This document shows positions 25,154 through 33,777 of a stretch of DNA of 64,000 nt, one piece after another; positions within the stretch are counted from its first letter, which is position 1; each line of letters starts with the position of its first letter. A model generated the notes under the pieces. It worked only from the letters and a program-made list of their open reading frames with translations, did not search any database and was not told the origin of the DNA. Source of the DNA: Ch128b sp964527925 (GTDB taxonomy: Bacteria > Bacteroidota > Ignavibacteria > Ch128b); NCBI GenBank assembly GCA_964527925.1, contig CAZGQO010000005.1:1-64000 (forward strand), read 5' to 3'. Made by a program: the position numbers and the translations under genes.

Positions 25154-25528
25154 TCACACCGTCATTAAATTACTAATAATATTGATAAAATCTTTTATTC
25201 TAATTGGTTTTGTGAGAAAATAATCAGCTCTAGAATTTTCAGCTCCAATTCTATAAAAATCATAATCTACGGATGATAAAATGATAACAGGAATGTTTGA
25301 AGTTCGAGGATTGTTTTTTATCAATCTGCAAAGATGAATTCCATTCATACCAGGAAGTAAAACATCAGTAATGATTAGATTGGGCAGTGAATTAGATTTC
25401 TCAAGATATTCATGAGCCTCTTCTGCTGAGTTTTTGATTATAACTTTATAATTCAGCTTTTGAAGATGATAGTTTACGAGAGTTTGAATTGCTCTTTCGT
25501 CTTCAATAAGTAAAATGGTGTTTTTCAT
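25154..25528 (-). CDS. single-domain response regulator (receiver only)
   Basis: A 124-residue CheY-like receiver. Acidic pocket IEDE at 9-12, phosphoacceptor D55 in IITDVLLPG, and K107 in LTKPI are intact. There is no output domain, so it either relays phosphate or acts by binding a partner. It overlaps the kinase gene by four bases upstream and abuts the sigma-54 regulator downstream, so kinase-receiver-activator may be a phosphorelay. Confidence 0.92.
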   Translation of the reverse strand: MKNTILLIEDERAIQTLVNYHLQKLNYKVIIKNSAEEAHEYLEKSNSLPNLIITDVLLPGMNGIHLCRLIKNNPRTSNIPVIILSSVDYDFYRIGAENSRADYFLTKPIRIKDFINIISNLMTV

Positions 25529-26688
25529 GATTCCTTCGGAATTAAAATTTTAAATGTTGAACCTTTGTTTTCTTTGCTTTCTACATCAATTTTAAAGTTA
25601 TGGAGTTCCAGAATTTTTTTTGTAATTGATAGACCAAGTCCAACTCCCCGAATCTCAAGTCCTGGCCTTTCAACTCTGTAAAATCTATCAAAAATTTTAT
25701 TAATATCTTTCTTTGGAATTCCCAAGCCAGTATCTTTTACTTCAATCACATAATAGGGTTCTGATTCGTGAAGATTTATTAATACTTTACCTCCTCCAGG
25801 AGTAAATTTTATTGCATTACTAACCAGATTGTTAATAGCCTGTTGCAATTTATTTTCGTCAGCATGAATGAAAATTGGTTTTTCGCTTACTTTGCAGGTA
25901 AACTCAATTTCTGAAGCAATTGGTTTGTATTGTTCGTAAGCTTTTAGCAATAAATCATTCAAATTGACATTGGTTTTTTGAAGTTTTAATTCATCTTTAT
26001 AGAGTTGAGATACATCCAGAAGATCGTTGATTGTCGCAGCAAGTCTTTTGCTTTCTGTTAAAATTATATCGAGAAATTCAACGGCTAATTCTTTTGGAAG
26101 TTCAGGATCACTTTTAAGCGTTTCGGCAAATCCGATGATTGAAGCAAGGGGAGTTCTAAGTTCGTGGGAAACGCTTGAAAGAAAATCTTCTTTTAATCTT
26201 TCAAGTTCTTCGATAGATGTAGTTAATTCATCACCTGAACGGTTGATTATTCCTAAATCTTTCTGTTTAACAAATGATTTTTGTTCAAGAGGATCTCGTT
26301 CAATTTCAGATATTTCTTTCAATTTGAATAAAAAAACATATCGATATTTTTCATTTAATTTTCCATCGACCTTGAAAGCTTTTACAAAGAATGGAATCAG
26401 CTGATTGTAACTTAGAGTGAAATTAAAATCGCCTTCATAATAACCTGTTTCATCCAAAAAAGAAAACAATTGTTCGAAAGTTTCTTTCTCCGGTCTGAAC
26501 AGCTGATTAATCTTTATTTTTTGAAGAAGAATTTCATCTTTATTTGCTGAATTACATAATTGAGATAAAAAGTTGTTGTAGAGTTCAATTGTGCCTTCGG
26601 AATTTGTTACAATGATCATATCAAAGTTACCTGATTCATTATTTAAGATTTTAAGAAAATCGAAATATTTATTGTTCTGATTCATCAT
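25525..26688 (-). CDS. PAS-type sensor histidine kinase
   Basis: A 387-residue kinase with no membrane segment, so cytoplasmic. An N-terminal PAS-like domain covers about residues 15-140, then HisKA with FLSSVSHELRTPLASIIGF (phosphorylated His in SHELRTP) and HATPase with NNLVSNAIKFTPGGG, DTGLGIP and GVGLGLSI. Likely donor for the receiver encoded next and perhaps for the receivers of the sigma-54 activator and the PP2C protein. Its start lies inside the end of the flippase gene (20-base overlap). Confidence 0.92.
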   Translation of the reverse strand: MMNQNNKYFDFLKILNNESGNFDMIIVTNSEGTIELYNNFLSQLCNSANKDEILLQKIKINQLFRPEKETFEQLFSFLDETGYYEGDFNFTLSYNQLIPFFVKAFKVDGKLNEKYRYVFLFKLKEISEIERDPLEQKSFVKQKDLGIINRSGDELTTSIEELERLKEDFLSSVSHELRTPLASIIGFAETLKSDPELPKELAVEFLDIILTESKRLAATINDLLDVSQLYKDELKLQKTNVNLNDLLLKAYEQYKPIASEIEFTCKVSEKPIFIHADENKLQQAINNLVSNAIKFTPGGGKVLINLHESEPYYVIEVKDTGLGIPKKDINKIFDRFYRVERPGLEIRGVGLGLSITKKILELHNFKIDVESKENKGSTFKILIPKES

Positions 26689-28051
26689 CTGATTTCAATT
26701 TATTTTCAAAACTTTCTTTATATTCATTAAAGAAAATTATAAACTCGAGTGCTTCAATGTAGAAACTCACTGTGTATTTAAAAATTCTTGAAATTTTTAC
26801 ATCTATCAATTTACTTAGAATGATTAAACTAATTATTGCACCAATTGATAAAGCAATCAAACTGCTGACCGCCGCACCCACAAGATTGAATGGTGGAATT
26901 AAAATCATATCAAGTATAAAATTAAAGACCAACAGACTTATCATTAGCTTGAAATTTAAATATGGTTTAGCAAGTGCTTCAACAGAAATTCCAAAATATT
27001 TAATAAATGGTTTGAAGACACTGAAAAACAAAATAAAATATAGAGCAGGAAGTGAATCTAAATAATTCTTCGTTGCAATCAATCTTAAAATAGGTTCTGC
27101 AAAAATTATAAGGATAATTAAAGCAGGAATTACAAAAGCCAGAATCAAACCGACTGATCTTTCATATAAATGTCTTAAACCTTTTGTGCCAATTATTTGC
27201 AGTCTTTCACTGGATTTCGGATAAACAATTGAAGCAACTGAAGTCATTGGTATATCTGAAAAATTTCCAATTCTCATCGCAGTATTATATGAAGCAACCA
27301 GTTGAGTGTTGTAAAAATAACCAAGAACTATTTGATCAATATTTGTAAAAAGAATTGAAATTACATTACTGCCAAAAACATATTTCCCAAAGTTTATCAA
27401 TTGCATCAACCATCGTAAATCAATTTTTATTATTAAGTGAATGTTCTTTCTCTCTACTAAGAAAAGATAAATACCTCCATATAATACTGCAATTGATTGT
27501 AGCAATGGCAAGTGATAGACTGGAAAACTAATTTTTGAAAAGACAACAAAAGCGAGTAATCCAATAAAGATAGTATTTCGAATTAAGTTGCCGTAGTATT
27601 GATTTCTAAATGAAAAGTTTGCCTGCTCGATTGCAGAAAAATAAAGAAATGGAATCTGACAAATTGCATAGATCGGATAATACTGCAATAGTCTGTGGAA
27701 CTCATAACTCGACCAGAACTTACCAAAAAGTGGTGCCAGTGAATAGACCACGATAATCAAGAAGATTGTAAAAACAATATGAAGGAAAAGTGAACCGCTT
27801 AAAATTTTTGGATAATCTTTTTTTGAATCAAACATTGAAGCAAATCGGACTAAAGCATTTGTAACAAATCCAGCTCTTGCTACATCAGCAAAGGAAGTTA
27901 ATGCAAGATAAAGTGCCCAGGAACCAAACTCTGCTTTTGTGTAATGCCTGACAAGTAAAATGAAGCCAGCAAATCCAGAGATAAACAGAACAACATTCTG
28001 CAAAAAAGAATAAACTCCGTTTGGAAACCAGTATTTTTTAATTTCTGTCAT
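26669..28051 (-). CDS. polysaccharide flippase (Wzx/MATE-like)
   Basis: A 460-residue membrane protein with about twelve to fourteen hydrophobic segments, beginning with FLQNVVLFISGFAGFILLVRHYTKAEFGSWALYL, the usual first helices of the polysaccharide-export branch of the MOP superfamily. It would move a lipid-linked oligosaccharide across the inner membrane. A hydrophilic tail of about 25 residues overlaps the kinase start. It overlaps the GT4 gene upstream by 14 bases. Confidence 0.9.
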   Translation of the reverse strand: MTEIKKYWFPNGVYSFLQNVVLFISGFAGFILLVRHYTKAEFGSWALYLALTSFADVARAGFVTNALVRFASMFDSKKDYPKILSGSLFLHIVFTIFLIIVVYSLAPLFGKFWSSYEFHRLLQYYPIYAICQIPFLYFSAIEQANFSFRNQYYGNLIRNTIFIGLLAFVVFSKISFPVYHLPLLQSIAVLYGGIYLFLVERKNIHLIIKIDLRWLMQLINFGKYVFGSNVISILFTNIDQIVLGYFYNTQLVASYNTAMRIGNFSDIPMTSVASIVYPKSSERLQIIGTKGLRHLYERSVGLILAFVIPALIILIIFAEPILRLIATKNYLDSLPALYFILFFSVFKPFIKYFGISVEALAKPYLNFKLMISLLVFNFILDMILIPPFNLVGAAVSSLIALSIGAIISLIILSKLIDVKISRIFKYTVSFYIEALEFIIFFNEYKESFENKLKSDDESEQ

Positions 28052-29168
28052 TATTCAAAATCTCTTCATAAAGATCTTTTATCTGTTTAATTACTGACTC
28101 CTGATCTTGATATACTTTTGCTGTTTTGATTGATTCGTTTCTAATTCTATTAAAAATGTCTTCGTCACTTGCAAGTTGAAGAATTCTTTTAATAAAATCA
28201 TCTACATTCTCAATATTTTCACAGAAACCATTTTCGTCATTGATTATGATTTCTTTGAAATTTGGTATGCTGGATACAATTGCAGCTACACCACACGACA
28301 TCGCTTCGAGTAAAACATAGGGTTGTCCTTCCCAGAATGATGGGATAATAATACAATCAATCGAATTGAAGATTTTTTCTGCTTCTGGTGTAAATGGAAG
28401 TACTTTAACTATTTCCTGTAAGTTTTCTTCTTCAATTTTTTTTAGAATTAAATCTTTTAAATCACCATCGCCAACCATCAAGAGCTTGAAGTTTTTAGTT
28501 GAGTTATGATTTATTGTACTGAGTTTTTTTATTACTTCTAAAGCAAAGAATGGATTTTTTTGATTAGTAAATCTTCCTATGAATCCAATAACGAAATCAT
28601 TATCGTTGTATCCAATGTAAGTTCTGAATGCAAGATCTCTTGCCGGAAAATACTTTTTATTATCTATTACATTTGGAATGAACACCTTCTTCTCATCTTT
28701 TATGAAATTACCTGTTTGAAAATCAGTTTTTGAAACAAGAATAACCTTGCTTGCAAAGAAGCAAATGATTTTTTCAATTGTTCTTCGCAAAAAGAAAACA
28801 AAAGAATTTAATTCTGAATGAAACGACCATGCATGAACAGTATAAATAAATTTTTTCCTATTGATCAATGAAGGAATTAAAATTAGTCCTGATCCTTTTG
28901 TACCGTGGGAATGAATAATATCAATTTTTTCCTCTTTGATTATTTGGATTAGCTTATAGATGTTGATGAAAAAACTGATCAAACCAGAATTAAGTTTATA
29001 AAATTTTATTCCATTTCTTCTTAAATATTCACTTAAATATCCTTCAGTGAGACTTACAACTACAGGTTCATACGATTCTCTCAGATTATCGATTAAGAAT
29101 TTCAAATGAGTCTCACCACCACCGAATTCTGCCTGTTTTATTATGTAGAGAATTTTTGTTTTTCCCAT
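28038..29168 (-). CDS. family 4 glycosyltransferase
   Basis: A 376-residue GT-B protein. The N-terminal half starts KILYIIKQAEFGGGETHLKFL, with the glycine-rich acceptor loop; the C-terminal half has IGRFTNQKNPFFALEVIKKL, VGDGDLKDLI and the ExxxxxxxE motif in FWEGQPYVLLEAMSCGVAAIV. It is a retaining cytoplasmic enzyme that likely adds a sugar to the lipid-linked repeat unit. Substrate not readable. Confidence 0.92.
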   Translation of the reverse strand: MGKTKILYIIKQAEFGGGETHLKFLIDNLRESYEPVVVSLTEGYLSEYLRRNGIKFYKLNSGLISFFINIYKLIQIIKEEKIDIIHSHGTKGSGLILIPSLINRKKFIYTVHAWSFHSELNSFVFFLRRTIEKIICFFASKVILVSKTDFQTGNFIKDEKKVFIPNVIDNKKYFPARDLAFRTYIGYNDNDFVIGFIGRFTNQKNPFFALEVIKKLSTINHNSTKNFKLLMVGDGDLKDLILKKIEEENLQEIVKVLPFTPEAEKIFNSIDCIIIPSFWEGQPYVLLEAMSCGVAAIVSSIPNFKEIIINDENGFCENIENVDDFIKRILQLASDEDIFNRIRNESIKTAKVYQDQESVIKQIKDLYEEILNNDRN

Positions 29169-29212
29169 TCGTTTAATTCATAAAATTTTTTTAAGTAATC
29201 TGTTATTTCATT

Positions 29213-30355
29213 CTATTTTTTTGTTCTGAGTGAATCTTTGCGAGCCTCCATCATCCCAATCAATGAAATAATTTGCCTGATAAAAATTAACGGTAAGCTT
29301 ATTAACAAATCGATAGAAAATACTCCTGCTTTTTTCAATATCAAGATTAAATAGATTACGAACAAAGAAACTAAAACAAACAAGAACAAAGTGAGTAAAA
29401 GATTTATAAAAACTCCTGTGATAATGAGAATAAATCCCAGAAACAGTAGGAAGTTAAGAGGTGGCCGCAACGAAATAATTCCAAGATGAAGCTGGTTGAT
29501 ATTCAAATTTTTAATTCCATTGAGTAAAAGTTTAAAACCATATTTAATTGAATTGTAGAAATGAAAATACAACCATCTTTTTCGCTGCTTGATGTATTCA
29601 CTTTGTAAAGAAGTCTTTTCGTCGTAAATGATTGCATCAATTGCAATATGAACAGGGATATTTTTTAGAAGTAACTTTGACTGCAATATTTTATCGAAAC
29701 CGCCAAATGTATTGATTGAGTTGATCATTTCTTGAAATAGATTTCTTTCAATCGCAAAACCTGAACCGCTCAATGTTCCAGTTAAACCCAATTTTGCTGG
29801 AATGATTCTATCGAGTTGATTGTAAATCAGGTCTGTAATTGCATCTAATCGAGCGGTTGTGGTTTCTAAATTTTTAGGTATTCGCAAACCCTGTATAACT
29901 TTAAAATCATTTGAGATTTCTTTGTTCAGATTATTCAGAAATTCTGGATGCACTATATTATCTGCATCAAGAATTACAACAAAACCGAATACATCTTCTA
30001 TTGGCAGAATTGTTTTGAGTGAGTTGACTTTATTGTGTTGAATTGGAAAAATTTTTTGAACTTTTATCTCAGCTGGAATTTGTGATAAAACTGCTTCATC
30101 ACATTCATCAGCAATGATGATAGTTTTATATTTTGATTCAGGATAGTTTATTTTTTGCGAAGCCTCAGTCATTTTAAGCAAAACCTTTGATTCTTTATAT
30201 GCCGGGATTAAGATCAGAAATGAGTGTAAAAATGTATTCTGTACACTTACTTTTTTATCTATAAAAAGTGAGCAGACAATCAAAATGATTTGATAGATTA
30301 TAAAACAGGCTACAATTACATAAATGATTAGATAAATTACTTCAAATTGATTCAT
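29213..30355 (-). CDS. membrane family 2 glycosyltransferase, first gene of the polysaccharide operon
   Basis: A 380-residue GT2 with one N-terminal and about four C-terminal membrane segments. Catalytic motifs: ILIPAYKES, DxD in VVILDADN, conserved SGSGFAIER, and QxxRW-type KQRKRWL. The arrangement is that of processive synthases such as hyaluronan or cellulose-synthase relatives. The ATG at 30355 is preferred to a TTG at 30373. It lies furthest upstream in the ten-gene minus-strand operon, 44 bases before the GT4 gene. Confidence 0.9.
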   Translation of the reverse strand: MNQFEVIYLIIYVIVACFIIYQIILIVCSLFIDKKVSVQNTFLHSFLILIPAYKESKVLLKMTEASQKINYPESKYKTIIIADECDEAVLSQIPAEIKVQKIFPIQHNKVNSLKTILPIEDVFGFVVILDADNIVHPEFLNNLNKEISNDFKVIQGLRIPKNLETTTARLDAITDLIYNQLDRIIPAKLGLTGTLSGSGFAIERNLFQEMINSINTFGGFDKILQSKLLLKNIPVHIAIDAIIYDEKTSLQSEYIKQRKRWLYFHFYNSIKYGFKLLLNGIKNLNINQLHLGIISLRPPLNFLLFLGFILIITGVFINLLLTLFLFVLVSLFVIYLILILKKAGVFSIDLLISLPLIFIRQIISLIGMMEARKDSLRTKK

Positions 30356-30431
30356 AATCTTTTTTTGAAACAAATATTTTTAAAATGAGACATCTCAATC
30401 AAAATTATCGAAAATTGAAGAGAAATTTTAA

Positions 30432-30476
30432 ATAATAAAAAATGACTGCAGCGGAAGGGAGTAGAAGGCTGCAGTC
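30432..30476 (-). terminator. minus-strand terminator upstream of the polysaccharide operon
   Basis: GACTGCAGC (30444-30452) and GCTGCAGTC (30468-30476) are perfect inverted repeats around a 15-base loop. On the minus strand they are followed by ATTTTTTATTATT. The hairpin would stop transcripts coming from 30.5-32.7 kb before they enter the GT operon, or act as a leader attenuator of that operon. Confidence 0.7.
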
Positions 30477-30481
30477 CCAGA

Positions 30482-30498
30482 GTGGATTTCAAATCCAC
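30482..30498. repeat. short perfect hairpin next to the terminator
   Basis: GTGGATTT, one C, then AAATCCAC: a palindromic stem-loop only five bases from the preceding terminator. On the minus strand it resembles a tRNA-Ser anticodon arm but no tRNA surrounds it. Confidence 0.5.
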
Positions 30499-30508
30499 AG
30501 ACAGCTAA

Positions 30509-30817
30509 TTAATTAAGAGAAAATAAATAATAATGAGGTGTATCGATGATTTCAGAATTGGATAGAATGAATAAAAAGGGAGTCGTCCCCCATGACTTCC
30601 CTTTTATTTCATTCGCATTGCGTTTATCATGAGAGCGCAAAATTTTTTGGAGGGAATCATTTTTATTATTTGTTTTATTATTTATAAAGGTGGTAACATG
30701 ACAATTGTTTTCGACTTTCAAAAACTTTTCGTTTTTGAGCAAACTCAATTCAATTAAAGCTTCAATAATTTTGTTTTCAAGTTCTTTGAGGATTTTATGT
30801 TGAGATATTGGTTTCAT
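30509..30817 (-). CDS. doubtful hypothetical protein, 102 residues
   Basis: An open frame whose first 40 residues (SQHKILKELENKIIEALIEL) could form a helix, but the rest is low-complexity, Asn/Lys-rich and runs straight through a strong terminator-like hairpin at 30573-30605. There is no ribosome site before the ATG. I suspect either a shorter real protein or no protein, with the DNA acting as RNA. No family recognised. It lies in the 570-base gap between the polysaccharide operon and the PAS kinase gene, which otherwise holds only hairpins. Confidence 0.3.
   Translation of the reverse strand: MKPISQHKILKELENKIIEALIELSLLKNEKFLKVENNCHVTTFINNKTNNKNDSLQKILRSHDKRNANEIKGKSWGTTPFLFILSNSEIIDTPHYYLFSLN
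30573..30605. terminator. terminator-like hairpin, usable on both strands
   Basis: AAAAGGGA (30574-30581) and TCCCTTTT (30598-30605), with an inner GTC/GAC pair and one bulged T, around loop GTCCCCCAT. The minus-strand RNA ends in TTTTTAT. It is about 340 bases after the stop of the PAS kinase gene. Confidence 0.65.
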
Positions 30818-30947
30818 AATATTAGTTCTTTTTCAATGATTATGCCAGTAAAAAATCTTCAAAAAAAATGTTTTTTAATCTTAATTTGATTTAAAGTGAG
30901 AACTGTATTTTTCTGAGATAATTTATAATGAATCATCATTAAGACTT

Positions 30948-32726
30948 TTATAATTTTTGTTTTAATACTTCAATGATTTTTTCTTTAGCCAAATTATGAT
31001 GAAATAGTTTATCAATTTTAATTATTTCAGAGAGAGCGAATTGTTCGTCATGAGAAGTGAAGCCGATGATTTTTGTATTTGCATTAATACCTGAAAAAAT
31101 TCTCTCAAGGAAAGACTTTTGAAAATCTTCTATAATATCAAGATTCAAAAAAATGTATTCTGGATGCACTTTTTCGATAAAATTCAGCAAGTCAAAAACA
31201 ACGAAACATAAGTAAAGAAAAATATCTGGTAAGAAATTTTGTTTGACACTTCTTATTTGATTTAAATGATTTTCACTTGAAAAATAAACTGCATTAATTT
31301 GAGGTTTTCTAAATTTTATTCTAATTGTTGTACCAGCTTGCACTTTAGAATCAATCTTTATTTGTCCATGATTAGAAGTAACTATATCAAAACAAAATTT
31401 AAGTCCAAGACCAGTCCCTTTTTCTCCCATTGTTCCAATTTGTGAGGTAAAACTTTTCGAGTTTAGCTGATGGATATATCTCTCAGAAAAACCAATACCG
31501 AAATCTTGTACAATCAAAGTAGAAAAATCTTTTTCATCTTCAGCTTTGATTATAATTTTGCCTCCTTTGTGAGAAAATTTTATGGCGTTAGAAATGATAT
31601 TGTTTAAGACAATTCTTAAATAATTCTTATCAAAAAAGATTTGAGTGTTTTTAGGAATATCTATCTCAAAATTAATTTGCTTTTGAAAAGCTTGGCCAGC
31701 AAAACTTGGAAGAACTTTTTTTATGATTTTAAGCAAATCAAAATAATCAGGTGAGTATTCCATCAATCCGGATTCAATCTTTGACCAGTCAAGCAGTTCG
31801 TGAATCATTTCGAGTTGTTGTTTGGCAGAGTCATAGATAAATTTCAGATATTCCTTTCGTTGTTCTTCATCAATCTCAATTCCCTCATTAATTAAATTGA
31901 TGAAGTTTATAATCGAGTTAAAAGGAGCTTTCAAATCGTGGGAAACAATTGAAAGAAGTTTATTTTTATCGTTATTTAGTTTTCGTAATCGATCTTCGTT
32001 TTGTATAAATTCGGTTATTTCATATCCCCAACCTGAGGCTTTTATAAAGTTATTAGTTCTTTGAATTACTTTGACTTCAAATCTGAAATATTTTATTTCA
32101 TCTTCATTGTAAATTGAGATATCGAATTTTATTGAATCTGAATTTTTTTCTAAATCTTTTAATGCATAAAAAATTTTTTTGAGGCTTTTGTTTCTTGAAT
32201 CTTCTGTAAGAATTGTTTTTGTTGCGTGAGTTTTGAAAATTTTTCTAAAAGCAAGAGAAGAGTTTGCAATTATCCATTGGTTATTGATCTTAACTGCATT
32301 AAAAATAGGAAATGGTAAATCTTCAAGTAGTTTATTTTGTTTATTTGATGTCTGCGATATGACTTTTGAAATTCCATTTAATTGAACAAGTTGATCATTG
32401 TCGTCGAGAACAGGGATAATTGTTTCTTGAATAAAATATTTTTCGCCAGATTTATTCTGTATGGTATAGGTTGATTCGAAATAAAATCTATTATCCTCAA
32501 TGGTTCGAGATACTTTTTTATAAGTGTTTTGCTGTATCAGATTGAGCCACAGTTTCGGATTAAGATAAAAATCTGATTCATTATAGCCTGTGATTAACCT
32601 GCATTCAGGAGAAATAAATTCTAATTTCTCACTAGGGATAGAAAACACCCAAAATATTTGCAAATCTTGAGATTTTGCAAAAATTTCAGGCTTTTCGGAA
32701 TTCTGATTAGTAGTAATATTTTCCAT
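30948..32726 (-). CDS. PAS histidine kinase with degenerate receiver tail
   Basis: A 592-residue cytoplasmic kinase. A PAS domain at about 20-130 (FISPECRLITGYNESDF), a second PAS-like region about 135-240, HisKA with LLSIVSHDLKAPFNSIIN, HATPase with NNIISNAIKFSHKGG and GTGLGLKFC. Residues about 475-592 have the length and strand pattern of a receiver domain, but the phosphoacceptor region reads EYIFLNLDII and the acidic pocket is missing (VYFSSENH), so it should not be phosphorylated in the normal way. It is monocistronic, divergent from the HIT gene over a 199-base gap that shows no other gene. Confidence 0.9.
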   Translation of the reverse strand: MENITTNQNSEKPEIFAKSQDLQIFWVFSIPSEKLEFISPECRLITGYNESDFYLNPKLWLNLIQQNTYKKVSRTIEDNRFYFESTYTIQNKSGEKYFIQETIIPVLDDNDQLVQLNGISKVISQTSNKQNKLLEDLPFPIFNAVKINNQWIIANSSLAFRKIFKTHATKTILTEDSRNKSLKKIFYALKDLEKNSDSIKFDISIYNEDEIKYFRFEVKVIQRTNNFIKASGWGYEITEFIQNEDRLRKLNNDKNKLLSIVSHDLKAPFNSIINFINLINEGIEIDEEQRKEYLKFIYDSAKQQLEMIHELLDWSKIESGLMEYSPDYFDLLKIIKKVLPSFAGQAFQKQINFEIDIPKNTQIFFDKNYLRIVLNNIISNAIKFSHKGGKIIIKAEDEKDFSTLIVQDFGIGFSERYIHQLNSKSFTSQIGTMGEKGTGLGLKFCFDIVTSNHGQIKIDSKVQAGTTIRIKFRKPQINAVYFSSENHLNQIRSVKQNFLPDIFLYLCFVVFDLLNFIEKVHPEYIFLNLDIIEDFQKSFLERIFSGINANTKIIGFTSHDEQFALSEIIKIDKLFHHNLAKEKIIEVLKQKL

Positions 32727-32925
32727 ATTAACGATATACTTTTTCTTATTTTATTTTCATGTTTAGTAGAATATTTATTTTCTTTCATTACTAATGTCAG
32801 AAATTGTGCCAGTATTCGAAGATAATAAAGGTGGTTTTATGTTTTTCTCATAAATTTTTATTTCAGCAATCACAAGATCTCTTTATTGTCTATTACTCAA
32901 CTTTTCCATAATTTTCAATTGATTT

Positions 32926-33342
32926 ATGATTGATTGTGTGTTTTGTAAAATAGCAAATAGAGAGTCACCAGCAGAAATTATTTTAGAGACTGAGAAGGTT
33001 ATATCTTTCCTTGATATTAATCCAATCAATTATGGACATATACTTGTTATACCAAAAGATCATTTTGAACAATTTCATCAAATTCCAGAAGAGGCTTCAA
33101 AAGAACTGATTATTGTCCTTTCGAAATTATCAAAAGCAGTCTTAAATGCTTTCAATCCGCACGGTTACAATATTTTTACAAACAATGGAAGGTTCGCAGG
33201 TCAGGCGATAATGCATTGTCATTTTCATATAGTGCCGAGGTATTTTAATGATGGATTTAAGTTCAGACCCAAACCAAAATTTTACAAAGAAAACGAAATA
33301 CAACTTTACGGCAAAATAATTCGTGAAAATTTAGAAGATTAA
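32926..33342 (+). CDS. HIT family nucleotide hydrolase/transferase
   Basis: A 138-residue histidine-triad protein. The catalytic motif is HCHFHIVPRY with H97, H99 and H101. CVFC at 4-7 may form the usual N-terminal zinc site with later histidines. Family members split adenosine nucleotide conjugates such as AMP-lysine or diadenosine polyphosphates in the cytoplasm. The next gene starts 15 bases later and has its own GGAGG, so this is the first gene of a long plus-strand run. Confidence 0.95.
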   Translation: MIDCVFCKIANRESPAEIILETEKVISFLDINPINYGHILVIPKDHFEQFHQIPEEASKELIIVLSKLSKAVLNAFNPHGYNIFTNNGRFAGQAIMHCHFHIVPRYFNDGFKFRPKPKFYKENEIQLYGKIIRENLED

Positions 33343-33357
33343 TTTCAGGAGGGAAGT

Positions 33358-33777
33358 ATGGAACGAAAAATTAGAGTACTAATTGCAAAAGCAGGACTTG
33401 ATGGTCATGATCGTGGTGCAAAAGTAATTGCCGCTGCTCTTCGAGATGCTGGGATGGAAGTCATTTATACTGGTCTCAGGCAAACACCTGAGATGATTGT
33501 TGAGGCAGCCTTGCAAGAAGATGTTGATGTAATTGGTATTAGTATTTTGAGTGGTGCTCATATGACTATTTTCCCCAAGGTTCTGAAATTGATGAAAGAA
33601 AAAGGTCTGGATGATGTACTTCTGATAGGAGGTGGAATTATACCAAAGGAAGATATTCAAAAACTTAAAGAAATGGGAGTTGGTGAGTTGTTCACTCCAG
33701 GAACTTCCACCACCGAAATTGCTGAGTACATTAAAAAATGGTATCAAGAGAACAGAGCTGTTAAGAATGAAGTCTAA
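33358..33777 (+). CDS. stand-alone B12-binding domain (methylmalonyl-CoA mutase C-terminal type)
   Basis: A 139-residue cobalamin-binding Rossmann-like domain. The cobalt-ligating motif DxHxxG is DGHDRG (D15, H17, G20), with the later GISILSGAH and LIGGGIIP motifs that cradle the nucleotide loop. It corresponds to the C-terminal domain of methylmalonyl-CoA mutase, without the catalytic TIM barrel. It would work with a separate large subunit, which is not in the window. Its 3' end overlaps the next gene by 11 bases. A BtuF-like protein near 54 kb is the only other B12-linked gene seen. Confidence 0.93.
   Translation: MERKIRVLIAKAGLDGHDRGAKVIAAALRDAGMEVIYTGLRQTPEMIVEAALQEDVDVIGISILSGAHMTIFPKVLKLMKEKGLDDVLLIGGGIIPKEDIQKLKEMGVGELFTPGTSTTEIAEYIKKWYQENRAVKNEV

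Noticed and set aside
30482..30498. Minus strand reads like a tRNA-Ser (UGA) anticodon arm, GTGGA-TTTGAAA-TCCAC
   Set aside because: No D-arm, T-arm (GTTCGAATC) or acceptor stem can be built around it on either strand. It is a simple palindrome next to a terminator.
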